In this document: one piece after another, positions 35,780-48,424 of the stretch
Numbering within the stretch: the first letter of the stretch is position 1
Layout of the letters: every line of letters begins with the position of its first letter
Source: Clitoria ternatea
Lineage: Eukaryota; Streptophyta; Magnoliopsida; Fabales; Fabaceae
Direction of reading: 5' to 3'
Assembly (NCBI GenBank): GCA_037962975.1
Contig: CM075671.1
Span: forward strand, 41,812,501 to 41,876,500
DNA: 64,000 nucleotides
Program-made: the position numbers and the translations under genes
Notes under the pieces: model-generated
Databases searched by the model: none
The model's input: only the letters and a program-made list of their open reading frames with translations
What the model was told of the DNA's origin: nothing

Positions 35780-37353
35780 GCAGTTGTTCCACATTTTTAT
35801 GATGTTTCCTATGTAATTAATTTGACATTATTGTAACTGTTTTCTAAACAGTGAACTTGCTTCTATTTTAATTATGTAATGAATATTTTATTTCTGTTTT
35901 AATTTGTTTGTTTTATTCATTTTTTTATGTATTGGTAAAATCCACGCGTCCCAATCCGACTACGTGTTTCCCATCTACAGCCACTCAGGTAAAAAGGGAA
36001 GTATCTTTCCGATTTGTTCCTTAATTAATATTCTGACTTATTAATTGCTAAATTATGTTTATTGTTTCTTTCACTCTATCTTAATAATTTAAAAGTTGCT
36101 GATTCGTTAAGCTTAGTCGGATAAATTAATTGATTGGTTTTGTTTAACTCATCATATCTTCCCCTAACGATTTTTCATCATTAATTAAATTGTTTACTCG
36201 GCATGCTAGTTAGCAATCTGAATGTATGATCTTACATTAAGTTTGGGGACATGATTGGCTGATTACAGATTAACTATTAGCTTTTGAGCCTGTTTTATTC
36301 CTTTCTGAGTGAACTTGCATGCTAGTTAGTGAGACAGAATTTGCTTCAGTACTTGCTAACTGTTTATATGCCAATCAATCGAAAATGATGAAGGCCTTCT
36401 TTGTTAATTCAGCCAGGGCCAAAAAGTAACCATCCTAATTTTATTAATCATCCTTTGACCCAATAATTATGTTTGAGCCTGAGACCCTTTTATTCATTTT
36501 AAATACCTAACGTTACAAGCCTAATTATCTAAGAAAAACCCGACTAGAGTACCCTGGATGTTCCACTGGTGAATTACTCAGTTTTTACTTATTGCTAGGG
36601 ACTAGCAATTTCTAAATTTGGGGATGAAGAGTGTGCCTAACAGTAATTAAGGATACACTCCGACCTTAATTATAGGTGAGTATTTTGGAAAATGAAAGGA
36701 AGAAAGGCAAAGCCGAGAGAAAAATGAATAAAGTCAGAAAAGAAAAGAAAAAAAAAGGGTGCAAAGCACCACAAGAAAAAAAAATTCGATCGGAAAAAGA
36801 TGGAAAGAAAAGAAAGAAAAGGAAAAGTCCGAAGGACTAAAAGAAAAAGAAGGTGCAAAACAGCACGAGTTATTAAGTAACATTCAGTCGGAAAAGTTAA
36901 GAGAGTTGTTAGTAGAGGCAATTAAGTCAGAATTGAGGCAAGGCATCAGTGGATACATCTTGTAACCTATCTATGACTCAGAAAAACAATAATTGAGCCT
37001 GTAGCCCAGCCCCATTATAAGCTTAAAAAGCCCTTACTGATCTGATTGTGTTGGCATATGGCATGACGTGTAGAACTGTTGCAAGCCTATGTTTATCTAA
37101 CAAGTATGCAGGTGCTGAGTGCATTCTATTCACCTTACACACCGAGAGAAGAGTTAAACACCGACCAGTGAGGTAAGCATCAGCAGCTTGTCTTCCAAAG
37201 GAGGTGTAAGTTTTTATACTTTTAGAAATTGCGAGAAGAAAGCATGATTGGTATTCAATAATTACAGTATGAACTAAGTTAAGGAAAGGTTGATTGTGTT
37301 GATCAAATGCTGTTAGTTAATAAGTCTTAATATTTACTTGAGGACAAGCAAGT
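35780..37353. other. Element B 3' untranslated region
   Basis: AT-rich non-coding text, with a purine-rich block (36685-36900, runs of AAAGAAAAG) that gives spurious lysine- or, on the other strand, phenylalanine-rich ORFs. Nothing else recognised. Confidence 0.6.
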
Positions 37354-37369
37354 TTTAAGTTTTGGGATG
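37354..37369 (+). other. Polypurine-tract region of element B
   Basis: AAGTTTTGGGATG lies right before the 3' LTR. It is a poor polypurine tract, but in the correct place. Confidence 0.55.
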
Positions 37370-39282
37370 TGATAAGTCTTGAAAAGACTTAATTATTTCA
37401 CCTTTTTATTTAACATTATTCAGTAATTATTGGTTAGTTTGTTAGTATTATTTAATAATTTGATAACAATTCGTATTTTAGTTATGAATTTCAAAAGTAC
37501 TTCATTTATGTAAGAAAACGATTGAAAATATTAATTAGTTAAGGAATTTTGAAGTATTTATAAATTCACTAAGCAGCCAGCGTATAAATGCTAGGTAATT
37601 AGCTGTTTAATAGTGCAGGAACAGGGCATACTCAAGAAAAGAAGACAAATCCGAGTGAAAATTAAAAAAAAAGCTGAGCAAGAATTTATAGAGCCGAGTG
37701 AGAATTCGTAAATCCGACTGAAGGAAGTTCACAAGACCGACTGGGCGAGACTTCAAAGGGTTGACCGAAAAGAATTAACGAAAAGCTGACTGCAAAGATT
37801 TCCAAGATACCGACTCCAAAAGAGAACAAGGAACCGATTGAAAATAAAAGGAAGAACCCGAGCGTCCATTTCAGAAATGCTGATTGAAAAGATAAATTCG
37901 CTTAAGCGATAGTTTAATTCGCTCGGGCGAGGGACAAAGTTCGCTCAAGCAAAGCAAGCCTACGCTCAAGCGTGACCTCAAAACATCACCTTTCGCCTAA
38001 GCTACTCTATCACGCTTGAGCGAGAAAGCCATTCTGCATTACATATTTTCAATTCGTCCAAGCGAGAGTTAATCAGCTCAAGCGAAAACCCAGCAGCTGA
38101 AGCGTAAAAGCAGTAACTTAAACCCTGTTTCTTCCCTCCAACAACACACACCTGGTGCAGTACTGTTTCCGCTTCCATTGCCTTCTTCTCTACTGCTGCA
38201 ACCTTAGTAACTTAAGTAGTGAGCTGTCAATTAGCTGGTGCTGCGTTGTAAATTAGCTAAGGCTGAGCTAGATCCTATTAAGAGCTGAGCTGTAATTAGT
38301 TAGTTACTCTGTAAACTGTGTAACTAGTTAGTTTAGTCGTTAGCTTAAGTTTTCTAAGTTATCAGTTAAGTTAGTTAGTTAGGTAGAAATATATATATAG
38401 GTTATACATATTCTGTAAATATACACACGCATACACAGATACGAAATAATAGAACGGAGAACATTCATTACACACTTCGAACATCTCACTACACATTTTT
38501 TCTCTCTCTAATCCTTTCCTCCATGACGTTCCACAATCCTTCGATGGAACCGAAGTCAATGGAGTTCTAAATCCCTAAGGTTGGGATTGTGAAGGTTAGC
38601 AATGGAGTCTTGAAGCTGTGAGCAAGTAGATCGACTTCTAAGATCCTGAGGCGAACAAGCTGAGGAGTGGAGCAGAATCGCTAGATTGACAAATCCAAAA
38701 CCGATGAAGAACTTCTCCAGTGAGGAATCATGGTTAAAGCTTAGGTAACTTCCAGCTTTCTAACTAGTTCAGGCCTAATCAATTTAGGTGAATAGTTAGA
38801 GTTCAATCTCCAATTTCGTATTAGATTCTTAGGTTAATCGAGCACTTAAGGAATTAAGGTTCATTGCTTAAGGATTAGTGTTTTTCACCTAAGGAATTAG
38901 GGAATAACCACAAGCGGATTGTCCTCTAGATTATGAAGTTCGATTATACTTAATTGCATGTTTCGTGAGGAGATTGTGAGCCGAAGCAATCCTAATCTGC
39001 TTTCTTTTAATCACTTTTCACATTCATCTTAACTCTGTTTCTGAAAATACTAAAAACAACTAGAAAACACCAAAACTATAAAAACCGAATGAACTTCATG
39101 TATTTTCTGATGGTTCAGCTTGTACTAGTCCTAGATTGAGGTATTTACCATAATCCCTGTGGGACGATCAAATACACTACAATTTTAACGACTGGTGCGC
39201 TTGCCAAAGTGTAAATCCGAGAGTCATATTTTGTTTTACTAAGATTTTCATATCAAATTAATGACTCGGGATTTTAGCATCA
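37370..39282 (+). repeat. Element B 3' LTR
   Basis: Partner of 24230-26141 with few substitutions. Followed by CAAGG (39283-39287), the right duplication. Confidence 0.94.
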
Positions 39283-39287
39283 CAAGG

Positions 39288-40125
39288 CCTTATCATCTCA
39301 GCCTTATCAGCATCCCCCTCATCACAACATCCTATCCTCATTTAATGCAAGTCCATCAGCATTTAATGCCAATTCTCTCAACAATGATTACACACACACC
39401 ACGTGGACAAGGAGGGAGAGAAAACCGGACCCATTTGACCATCAAGGCACATGAGTCATCAACATGGGGACCACACAGGAGAAGAAAAGAGAAAAGGGAA
39501 ACTGGGCCCTACAATGGTCCAAGAGCACTAGCGGTCCCTCATTAATCAATTGCCTCGCCTGAGCGAATGCTACCCTTAAGATCCTTCGCTCGGGCGGATT
39601 CCATCCAGCAACTGATTCCCTTTGCCCTCACTCGGGCGAAGTTCCATTCGCCTGGGCGAATTCCCTCCAATGTCTAAACACTGATACTGGGTCAAGCTCG
39701 CTTGAGCGAGACTTACCCTCGCCTGAACGAGAATTACCTAGAAGCTAAATTCCCAACATGTGAGTCTCTCGCTCGAGCGAGAATTCACTTCGCCTGAGCG
39801 AAATGGTCAGCACTGGCGCAGAAACTGAAAGCTCTCACCTTACTCACAATTTCATTCAACTCAGCCCATGTAATTACACTCAAGCCAGCTCAATTATTTC
39901 TAGCATACCATATACAACCTTCGAGGCATATACTTGTCCAATCATCCATACTTATAAAATTCTCATTCCAAACATATTAATCATATGAAGTTCAAACTCA
40001 TCTTTATCTTATATATGTTCATACCTTGCCACAATAATTCCACATTTTCCCACACATTATCCTCAATAATCAAAGATTTTCCATTCACACTAATTACTCA
40101 TTTGTATAAAATTCGGGGTGTTACA
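39288..40125 (-). repeat. Element C 3' LTR, part 2
   Basis: Continuation after element B; matches 46926-47763. TTCGCT-type and CTCGCTCGAGCGAG-type units at 39545-39805. The LTR edge is GTTACA at 40125. Confidence 0.92.
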
Positions 40126-40139
40126 ATTCTCCCCACCTT
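40126..40139 (-). other. Polypurine tract of element C
   Basis: On the minus strand AAGGTGGGGAGAAT runs directly into TGTAACACCCC. The bases before it (GAATTTTGAGGACGAAATTCC) are like the conserved end of Tekay-type pol and polypurine tract. Confidence 0.85.
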
Positions 40140-42888
40140 CAAGGAATTTCGTCCTCAAAATTCAATCATGGACTTGCCTCAGTAAACAACTCAGCATTCA
40201 CTGCATGTCAAACAAAACAACTCACATACCAATGCTCTCTAAGCATTCACCGATTGCCAATTCCAATCGGCACAATTCCACCTTACTCAGCAACTCTTTC
40301 TTTCACTTACCCATCACTTTAATACTCAACCACATACTCATCCATTCAGATTCAAATCCTCACCTTACTTGGAGTAGTCCAATAGACTCAAGCCATCTCC
40401 ATAAGCAGCTACAGTCTCACTTGCCGACCTATGAACTGCTGCATCCAACTTATAGGATAATGCCTCATTCCTACAGGGTTACAACAATTGCATAGAGTCA
40501 CTGCAAGATGCAAACTGCCACAATACCTATGGCATGTAGAGTCATACTGGAATAACATCCTCACAGTTATGTCACTCATACCGACTGTATTCACTCAGAC
40601 AATGTCAATCTATATGAAAGTTATGGGCAATTCCTACACTTTTATGAGCAATATTCCGATAATAATATCATCACTACGCATTAACTATGATGCATCATAC
40701 GCCAACAGTTAGTAAACACCAGTTATCATCACAGTAAAATGCATTTTATCAATAAATTTTCAACCCATTCAAGGTATATTTCCAGTCCTTATACCTATTC
40801 TAGTGCAATCCTCATGATAATAATCATTAAATGCCAACTACACTCACCATAAAATGGCATAAAAGCAGTCGGTTTCCAGTTCAAACCGAGTAAAAATTCC
40901 TTCTTTAATCTTACTCATTACAAAATCATAGTCATTCAGCCAATCGATCTCTCAATTCATCATTCATCACTAGCCATCAATTAATTTAAGCCTAGGAACT
41001 TATCAAATTCTCTTAGATATACCACTCGGTTTTCAATATGATTCTCAATCATAACAATAGGTTTCTACATTGGTAACTCTTCACTGAGCAAAACACAGTC
41101 CACCAGTCAGATATACAATCATCATAATATTATTTCCATTATCACCATATCCAGTACCAAGGTGTACTCGGATTTCAACCTTAAGACACTTCAAATCTCA
41201 ACAATTTGTTATACCATTATTTGACTTAACAATCCATATAGTCAATTAAATTAACTGGCTCAGAATTCCAAGGGTTACCAAATACCCCACAACATCCAAT
41301 TATCACCGAGTCAATATCAACATAAAGTCTAGTTCCACAAGGTCTAACAGTATAAGATCATACAGAATCCAATCGGGTTACTATACCTTATGGGTCATAA
41401 TTCAATCAACCACTCACTCGGTTTTCAATCACAAAGCCGAGACAGTACCCAAACTAGCAGGTACACCACTATATCAATCCTTATAACATCCAACCACACA
41501 TGATTATGCCCAACCAATTGGGTTACCACACATCAAACCGAGACAAAAATCCCAACCAAGCATGCATCAAGTTTTATAGTCAATCACCTATCACATATTA
41601 GAATCCTCACATCATGGGATTTCCCCAACATTACTCACCCAGCCAACTTAGCATATGAGTTCAAATTCCTTCACAATCATGATTCGGCCATGAACCATTA
41701 GCATGGCATACACAAGAATTCAAATCAATTAACACAGTCTTAATACTTATGAGAGCTTCACTATCATCAATTAATCCATCACTCGGTTTTAGCACATTAA
41801 AACCGAGACACAATTCCAACATAACATATACCTGATTTCACATTTATACATTCATGATCATATTCAAATTCTTAAATTAGGAATCTGCCATCAATCAACT
41901 TAATCATATATGTATATATTAATCAAGCAGAGTTCTCATGTCAAGGGTATAAATCATCATTTAAGAAATGGCATAATCAACCATTCTTAATCCGAATTCA
42001 ACACACTAGAAAATTCTTTCATTAACATTTTTACATATTTCATCATTAAAGTATCACAATATATCATGCTTCAAGACTGTTGCACATGCTAATGTCATTA
42101 TGATGCATATGCACGGATCTGATTTCATTTCCTCAGGTGATCGCAACCACCATGATCATATACTCATTTTCAATGGTTTCCTGCCTCGCAAGGGGTACTC
42201 CCTCTAGCAGCCTCGCAAGGTGCTTCTCGTGATCGCAACCACGTTCAATATTTCATAAGGTTTCCCGCCTCGTAAGGGGTACTCCCGCCGCATGATCGCA
42301 ACCATGGGCATCATAGGTGCTCGCAAGCTCTTTATCATATCAAATACCAAGTGATCACAACCACTGGCTCATTATCATTTAATGGTCCCCGCAGGGCCTT
42401 CATTCCAATACCAGGTGATCGCAACCACCAGTCTAATAATCATAGGAACTCGCAAGTCCTTTTTCATTTCCAACATCAAGTGATCGTAACCACTTATCAA
42501 CATCATCATAATGTGCATGCTATACAAAATATGAAATGTTTATGCATGCATCAATCACATCTAGATTATCTTACCCTCTCATCTAGGGTACATTCCTTTT
42601 CAAACACACAATTTTCCATCAATCCATATACATGAATCCTAGTCAGTTAATCCGACTTCCACAAATATAAGGCCACAACATTATATCACTTTATTTCTCA
42701 AATCAACATTCACAACAGTAGTATCTTTCACTACTGTCCTAGCAAAACACATAGGCATACAGCCATACAAACTATGCATAAGCATGCATCAAACCAATAA
42801 AATACCACCAGCAGTAATGACAACTGGTCATCATGCATTCAACCGCTTACACTCGGTAAACATATCTTGGCCATGGACCTCTCAGTCT
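40140..42888 (-). other. Non-coding interior of element C
   Basis: About 2.75 kb without gag, pol or any long ORF on either strand. AT-rich with scattered ACTCGG/CCGAGT units, then an array at 42110-42500 of GTGATCGCAACCAC (about seven variants) mixed with CTCGCAAG units. This is what is expected of a LARD interior. Confidence 0.7.
42130..42500. repeat. GTGATCGCAACCAC / CTCGCAAG motif array
   Basis: Irregularly spaced copies of GTGATCGCAACCAC or close variants (GTGATCACAACCAC, GTGATCGTAACCAC, ATGATCGCAACCAT) alternate with CTCGCAAG and GGGGTACTCCC. Not a tandem repeat and not palindromic. Confidence 0.75.
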
Positions 42889-42900
42889 GCTCTGATACCA
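42889..42900 (-). other. Primer-binding site of element C (tRNA-iMet)
   Basis: On the minus strand TGGTATCAGAGC, the classic plant initiator-Met primer site, three bases from the LTR edge at 42904. This fixes the orientation of the element. Confidence 0.92.
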
Positions 42901-42903
42901 GCT

Positions 42904-44679
42904 TGTGACACCCATCATAATAGGGGTCAATTTTTGACAAATTAATTAGAAAATAGCCTGGATCTATAATAAAAACACTCCCATATATGAAGATATGAGA
43001 GCTGGTTCCATGGCTAAGGAGAAAAAGGAAAGGAAGGCAAAGGCAAATAAAATCTTTCACAGCGGAAAACAACAGCGCCTGAGTGATCCCACAAACAGCG
43101 TGCACTCGCTCAAGCGAGATCTGACTCCGCTTGAGTGAGACAGCATAATTCGCTCGGGCGAACACCCCTTTGCTTGAGCGAAACCAATATCAAAAGCCTT
43201 CTTATCCAACATATTCGCTGGAGTGAATTCCTTGTTCGGTGAAGCGAGAAGCCACCCGGCCTTCAATCACTCGGGAAACCGAGACATTCATTCACTCGGT
43301 AAACGATCAGGTCCAGTCAGAATTCATGCCTAAGTCCTCTCGGAATTTCATATCTTAGTCCACTCAGCATTATGGGGTTCCGTCATTCGGGAAATAACCC
43401 CAACACTCATACACTCCATAACTTAGTCGTTAAATTTTATCCACCAAGGTACACATACAATCCACTCGGTAACTGAGGGTTATCCTACTCGGATTCCATA
43501 AACCCTCACTCGGAATATCTCCCAATCAAATGCCACTCGGCATTTTCCAACCTTAACTAACTCGGAAGTATTTCACATGCTCATTACTCGGCACAATCAT
43601 CATTTCTCTTACTCGGAGATTACTTAACCATTCACAACTTAGCAATAAGCCATCTTAATCAATTTCACTCGGAATTATCCAAACTCCTCAATACTTAGAA
43701 GAATTCACCAAGTTAAGTCACTCGGACTTCTTTATTACATAACCACTCGGAAAACTATTAAACTAAGTCCCACTCAGACTTATTTCAAACCCAACCATTC
43801 GGAGTATTATTCTTATTCACTCAACATACATATATTTCCAACACTTAGAATATATATATATTCAGTCTAATCCATCATAACAACCCTTCACTTGGAATCA
43901 CTCAGAATTCCACTCGGGTTTTACATATACTCATTTCCACTCGGGATTTACGCATAATCCCACTCGGAATCATTCAAGCCTATTTACTCGGGAAATCCTC
44001 CCATAAAATCCCTCACAATAAATTCATCAAAAGGGGTTTCTCTCAAAATCCATCTAAGTGTTCTTCACTCGGAAAGAAACTCACATATATGAGTCTCACT
44101 TGGACTCGTTCCATACTTAAACACTCAGAACACTCATTACCCTATTCACTCGGAATAGGTTCCTATATTCACTCGGAATACATTTATAATTCATGCACTT
44201 AGAATATATCAATCTAAGTCCTTGCAATAGATCTTCCCTCGGGATATTCAAATCATTCCCCACTAGGTTCACTCGGATTTTCATCACTTAATTACAATTA
44301 GGCTATCCTTCTCTTATAATGCGTTCCACTCAGAATCCCATAAGACCATTATCTTTCGGAAAAGGCCCAAATGTACGAATCTCACTCGGAAATGAGTCTA
44401 AACCTCTTATATTCCTCTCGGGATTCATTAACTTAGATTCACTCCTTAAACACCATTATTTTTCAGTCGATAAGAAGCATCAAATCAACATAAAACTCAT
44501 ACATAAATGTACTCTCTACTTCCCAAAGCCGACTACCCACTCAGCACTACTCAACACTAAAACATATTCATGTTATCCCTAAAACATATGTATACATACA
44601 CACACTCAGATTATCCATCATCTTAACATGATTTATCATTATTAATCCTAAGCCACTCCAATACATAATGCCCAAATAA

Positions 44680-44710
<31 letters not shown>

Positions 44711-47700
44711 CAATAGGAATTTACACTCGAGTAATATCAACTTAACTTTATTCATTCACTAACATCCATTATCCAATACATTTACATGATTTCAATGTAA
44801 ATCTTATATATACACACACTCGGATCTAATACATATATTCGTATTCATTATACCACAGGTCATAAGAGCCAACCAAGGCTTTAATACATCAATTGCACTC
44901 GGTACATTACATTATTCATACAGCCTCATCTTAAATACCCATCCCTTTGGTTTAAGACCATCATAACATTCCAAACCAACTTGCATACACTGAAAAATGG
45001 TGTAGGGGTGAGCATTACATATTAAATGACAGATATTGGCTTGGATTAATCATGGAATCCATAACATGCCATAACATATACATCAATCAGCTCAACATTC
45101 ACTGCCATTCAATATGAACAATCACAAACATCTTCAATCGGGTTTCTTACCCCTTTCACTCGGCTATAAAGTCTAATATCCTCATCAATAATATAATCCC
45201 TCAATCGGATTTCATCTCAAGTCTACCCCAAAACTATATCAACAATATTCACACTCCGAGCCATGCTCAAGGAGTCTGTCCGAGCCCAGCTCCAGGACTT
45301 AAACATATTCATCACATGTTGTCATCTGATTGCCGATCGGTATAGAAGTTCAACGCATTCCAGTGGCGAATCGGATGCATACGGTTTCATCCATTCGGCG
45401 TCCAATGCCAATGCACTCGGCATTTCATCAAGCGTCTCATTTCACGCTTTGTGCCCCAGGCTCTGCCCCGAGTCCAACTTGAGGTCTTTTATCATATACA
45501 ATATTAGGACCACGTCCTCTTCACTCGGGATTACACCCTCATGGCACCCCGCAAGGTGTTCATATTCAATAACTCAGTATCACGTATACATATAAATTCA
45601 ACTCATATTTATTTGATTGCCCACTCGGAAATCTGCGTTCAACATTAAATTCACTCGGCAACTCAACAATAATCAGATGACTCGGCTTATACCACATGCA
45701 CTCGGCATCACTATGCCATCACTCGGAATTATCATCTATCACAAGCCTCACAGGTTATTTCATTGCATACACTCAGACTTAGCATTTTCTAAGCCTCACC
45801 CACCATTATATATGTATAATTCCACTCGGAATACAACACTAGTAATTAACCCATGCCAATATTTCACTCGGATTTATCCTTTCCAATAAGCATTTCATGC
45901 TTTCATTTATAAGCCTACTCGGCATTCATCATAACAGTCCCCATACATACATTCAGCATACGCATACACATCAATAAAAACTCACATGCATTCAAATATA
46001 CACACACCCAGGGACAAATAGAGAATCACACATAGAACTCAACATTCATCATGTGCATCTCATACATCTTAACATAAACATCATCAACAAACATCACACA
46101 TCATATGAACGGGTATCATACATTACGTAAATAATAAGCATCAATAATCCGGGCTATTTACTCAACTACAGCATACCATACACATTAAAACACAACACAG
46201 TGACAATTTCACCTAGAAACCCGTCCAGAAATCCATGCATTTAAGATGCAAAGCCCCCCTTACCTGGATGAAGTTTCCAGGAGTCACATGGGCCACTCGG
46301 CTCAGCCACAGCAGTACCCTGCTCGGCTTTTTAAACCATAGAAGAGCCAACACAGCTTCCTTCCGAAACAGCTCTCCCACCAAGTCAATGAAGAAGTCTC
46401 CTAAAGCTCACAAACTTCACTCGGCCCAGTAGAGATCCTAGACTTTACTCCACTCAAGCCTTCAAGCCACCAACACCCAAGTTCCACTCTGCTCACAGCC
46501 ATGGAAGAGTCCATGCTGTTTCACTCGAGCAGCAACCTCCAAGCTCCCCAAGGCATACAACCATGCCATCATGCATCATGCATGTCTTCGTCCTCACAAC
46601 ACAGTGGACCATCTTGCATCCATAACTGAGGCACCCAGAGACTGCTACAGCTTCCAACCAAGGCACAATCAGCCCATCACATGGAGAAAGATGAAGAGGA
46701 AGCACCAGGGAAACAAGGAATAGCCTAGTTTCCATAACACACAGCTGCACGCTGTTCCACTCGGTTCTATGCCATGCAGGAGTGGAAGAAGAGGATGAAG
46801 GAAAGGAAGAAGATAAAGCAGGAGCTCCAACAAGTTCTAGAGGGAAGGAGGAGCACTTCTCTCCTCCACAACATGCACCAATAAAGAATGAAGAGAGAGT
46901 GAGAAGAAAAACATGCAACCAAGGCCTTATCATCTCAGCCTTATCAGCATCCCCCTCATCACAACATCCCATCCTCATTTAATGCAAGTCCATCAGCATT
47001 TAATGCCAATTCTCTCAACAATGATTACACAAACACCACGTGGACAAGGAGGGAGAGAAAATCAGACCCATTTGACCATCAAGGCACATGAGTCATCAAC
47101 ATGGAGACCACACAGGAGAAGAAAAGAGAAAAGGGAAACTGGGCCCTACAATGGTCCAAGAGCACCAGCGGTCCCTCGTTAATCAATTGCCTCGCCTGAG
47201 CGAATGCTACCCTTAAGATCCTTCGCTCGGGCGGATTCCATCCAGCAACTGATTCCCTTCGCCCTCACTCGGGCGAAGTTCCATTCGCCTGGGCGAATTC
47301 CCTCCAGTGTCTAAACACTGATACTGGGTCAAGCTCGCTTGAGCGAGACTTACCCTCGCCTGAACGAGAATTAACCAGAAGCTAAATTCCCAACATGTGA
47401 GTCTCTCGCTCGGGCGAGAATTCACTTCGCCTGAGCGAAATGATCAACACTGGCGCAGAAACTTAAAGCTCTTACCTCACTCACAATTTCATTCAACTCA
47501 GCCCATGTAATTACACTCAAGCCAGCTCAATTATTTCTAGCATACCATATACAACCTTCGAGGCATATACTTGTCCAATCATCCATACTTATAAAATTCT
47601 CATTCCAAACATATTAATCATATGAAGTTCAAACTCATCTTTATCTTATATATGTTCATACCTTACCACAATAATTCCATATTTTCCCACACATTATCCT

Positions 47701-47763
47701 CAATAATCAAAGATTTTTCCATTCACACTAATTACTCATTTTTATAAAATTCGGGGTGTTACA
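42904..47763 (-). repeat. Element C 5' LTR
   Basis: 4860 bp, uninterrupted; ends TGTGACACCC and GGGTGTTACA on the plus strand. Holds dozens of CACTCGG units (43270-46440), TTCGCTTGAGCGAA-type units at both ends (43080-43250, 47190-47450), and a TA run at 44682-44711 longer than in its partner. Near 46916-46930 it shows the empty target site of element B. Confidence 0.94.
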
Positions 47764-47768
47764 CATCC
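47764..47768. repeat. Target-site duplication of element C (right)
   Basis: CATCC, matching 20207-20211. Confidence 0.88.
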
Positions 47769-48424
47769 TACATTAGAAAGCGTACCAAACAATAGGTCTC
47801 CCCACCCGCCGATTGAAAAGGTATGATGGAGCTTTGCTTATCTTTTCTGGTGATTCTGTGCAGGTCCTAGGATGCATCGATTTGAGGACCACTTTTGGAG
47901 TTGAAAAAAATAGTCGCGTAATTATGGTCAGGTTCCTAGTGGTGGACTTTCCCAGCTCCTATAACACACTACTGGGACGGCCTTCGCTCAACGCCTTAGG
48001 TGTCGTTGTCTCCACCATGCACCTAACCATGAAGTTTCCACTTGGAGATGGCAGAGTAGGAGTTGTCAAGGCAGAACCAGGAGTGGCCCAGGCGTGTTAC
48101 TATAAGAGCCTCCGCCCCAAGTCGACGTTCATTATCGATGAAGATGTGGAGACAAGTTTCGACCCCCGGGACGATAGAAAATACAAGAGACCTCAACCAG
48201 TAGAGTCACTCAAGCTCATTCAAGTCGGGTCATCCCCCGGCCAATTCACACGGATCAGTGTTATTCTCGACCCAAGCCTAGAAGAAGCCCTAGTTAGCCT
48301 ACTGAGAGAAAATACAGACCTATTCACTTGGAGCCCTGTTGACATGCCTGACATTGACCCCACTGTAATCTGTCACTCCCTTAATATCGATCTAGACGCC
48401 AGACCCGTGTCCCAAAGGCCTTAA
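47769..48424 (+). pseudogene. Element D protease region (Tat-like gypsy)
   Basis: Starts in mid-protein: KAYQTIGLPTRRL, then KRYDGALLIFSGDSVQVLG, an N-terminal protease remnant without the catalytic Asp-Thr-Gly, which should lie just upstream. SYNTLLGRPSLNALG is the flap-side motif. The linker to RT follows (SPVDMPDIDPTVICH). A TAG near 47774 and a TAA at 48422-48424 break it. The text style (YDG, GDSVQVLG) is that of Tat-lineage elements. Confidence 0.82.

Larger units (their letters stand above)
24230..39282 (+). mobile_element. Element B: Athila-like Ty3/gypsy retrotransposon
   Basis: Full-length plus-strand element: LTRs 24230-26141 and 37370-39282 (1912 and 1913 bp), tRNA-Asp-type primer site, gag-pol in one frame when the nested F2 is ignored, a motif-rich spacer, an env-position ORF, and a polypurine tract. 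It is related to A in pol but differs in LTR and 3' region. Dead through stops, loss of the integrase zinc-finger histidines and a changed catalytic Glu. Confidence 0.95.
20212..47763 (-). mobile_element. Element C: LARD-like non-autonomous element with 4.86-kb LTRs
   Basis: Minus strand. The 5' LTR is 47763-42904 (4860 bp); the 3' LTR is split by element B into 40125-39288 and 24229-20212 (4856 bp together). LTR ends are TGTAACACCCC and GGGTGTCACA. A tRNA-iMet primer site and a polypurine tract are in the right places. The 2778-bp interior has no gag or pol ORF; only a scrap next to the polypurine tract (GAGGACGAAATTCCTTGA on the minus strand) recalls the conserved end of Tekay-type pol. The LTRs are very similar, so the element is young relative to D. 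It must have been moved in trans, probably by a Tekay-type partner. Confidence 0.88.

Noticed and set aside
22568..45595. A 110-codon ORF conserved at 22568-22900 and 45263-45595
   Set aside because: The two copies lie in the two LTRs of element C, so conservation only reflects LTR duplication; no protein features.
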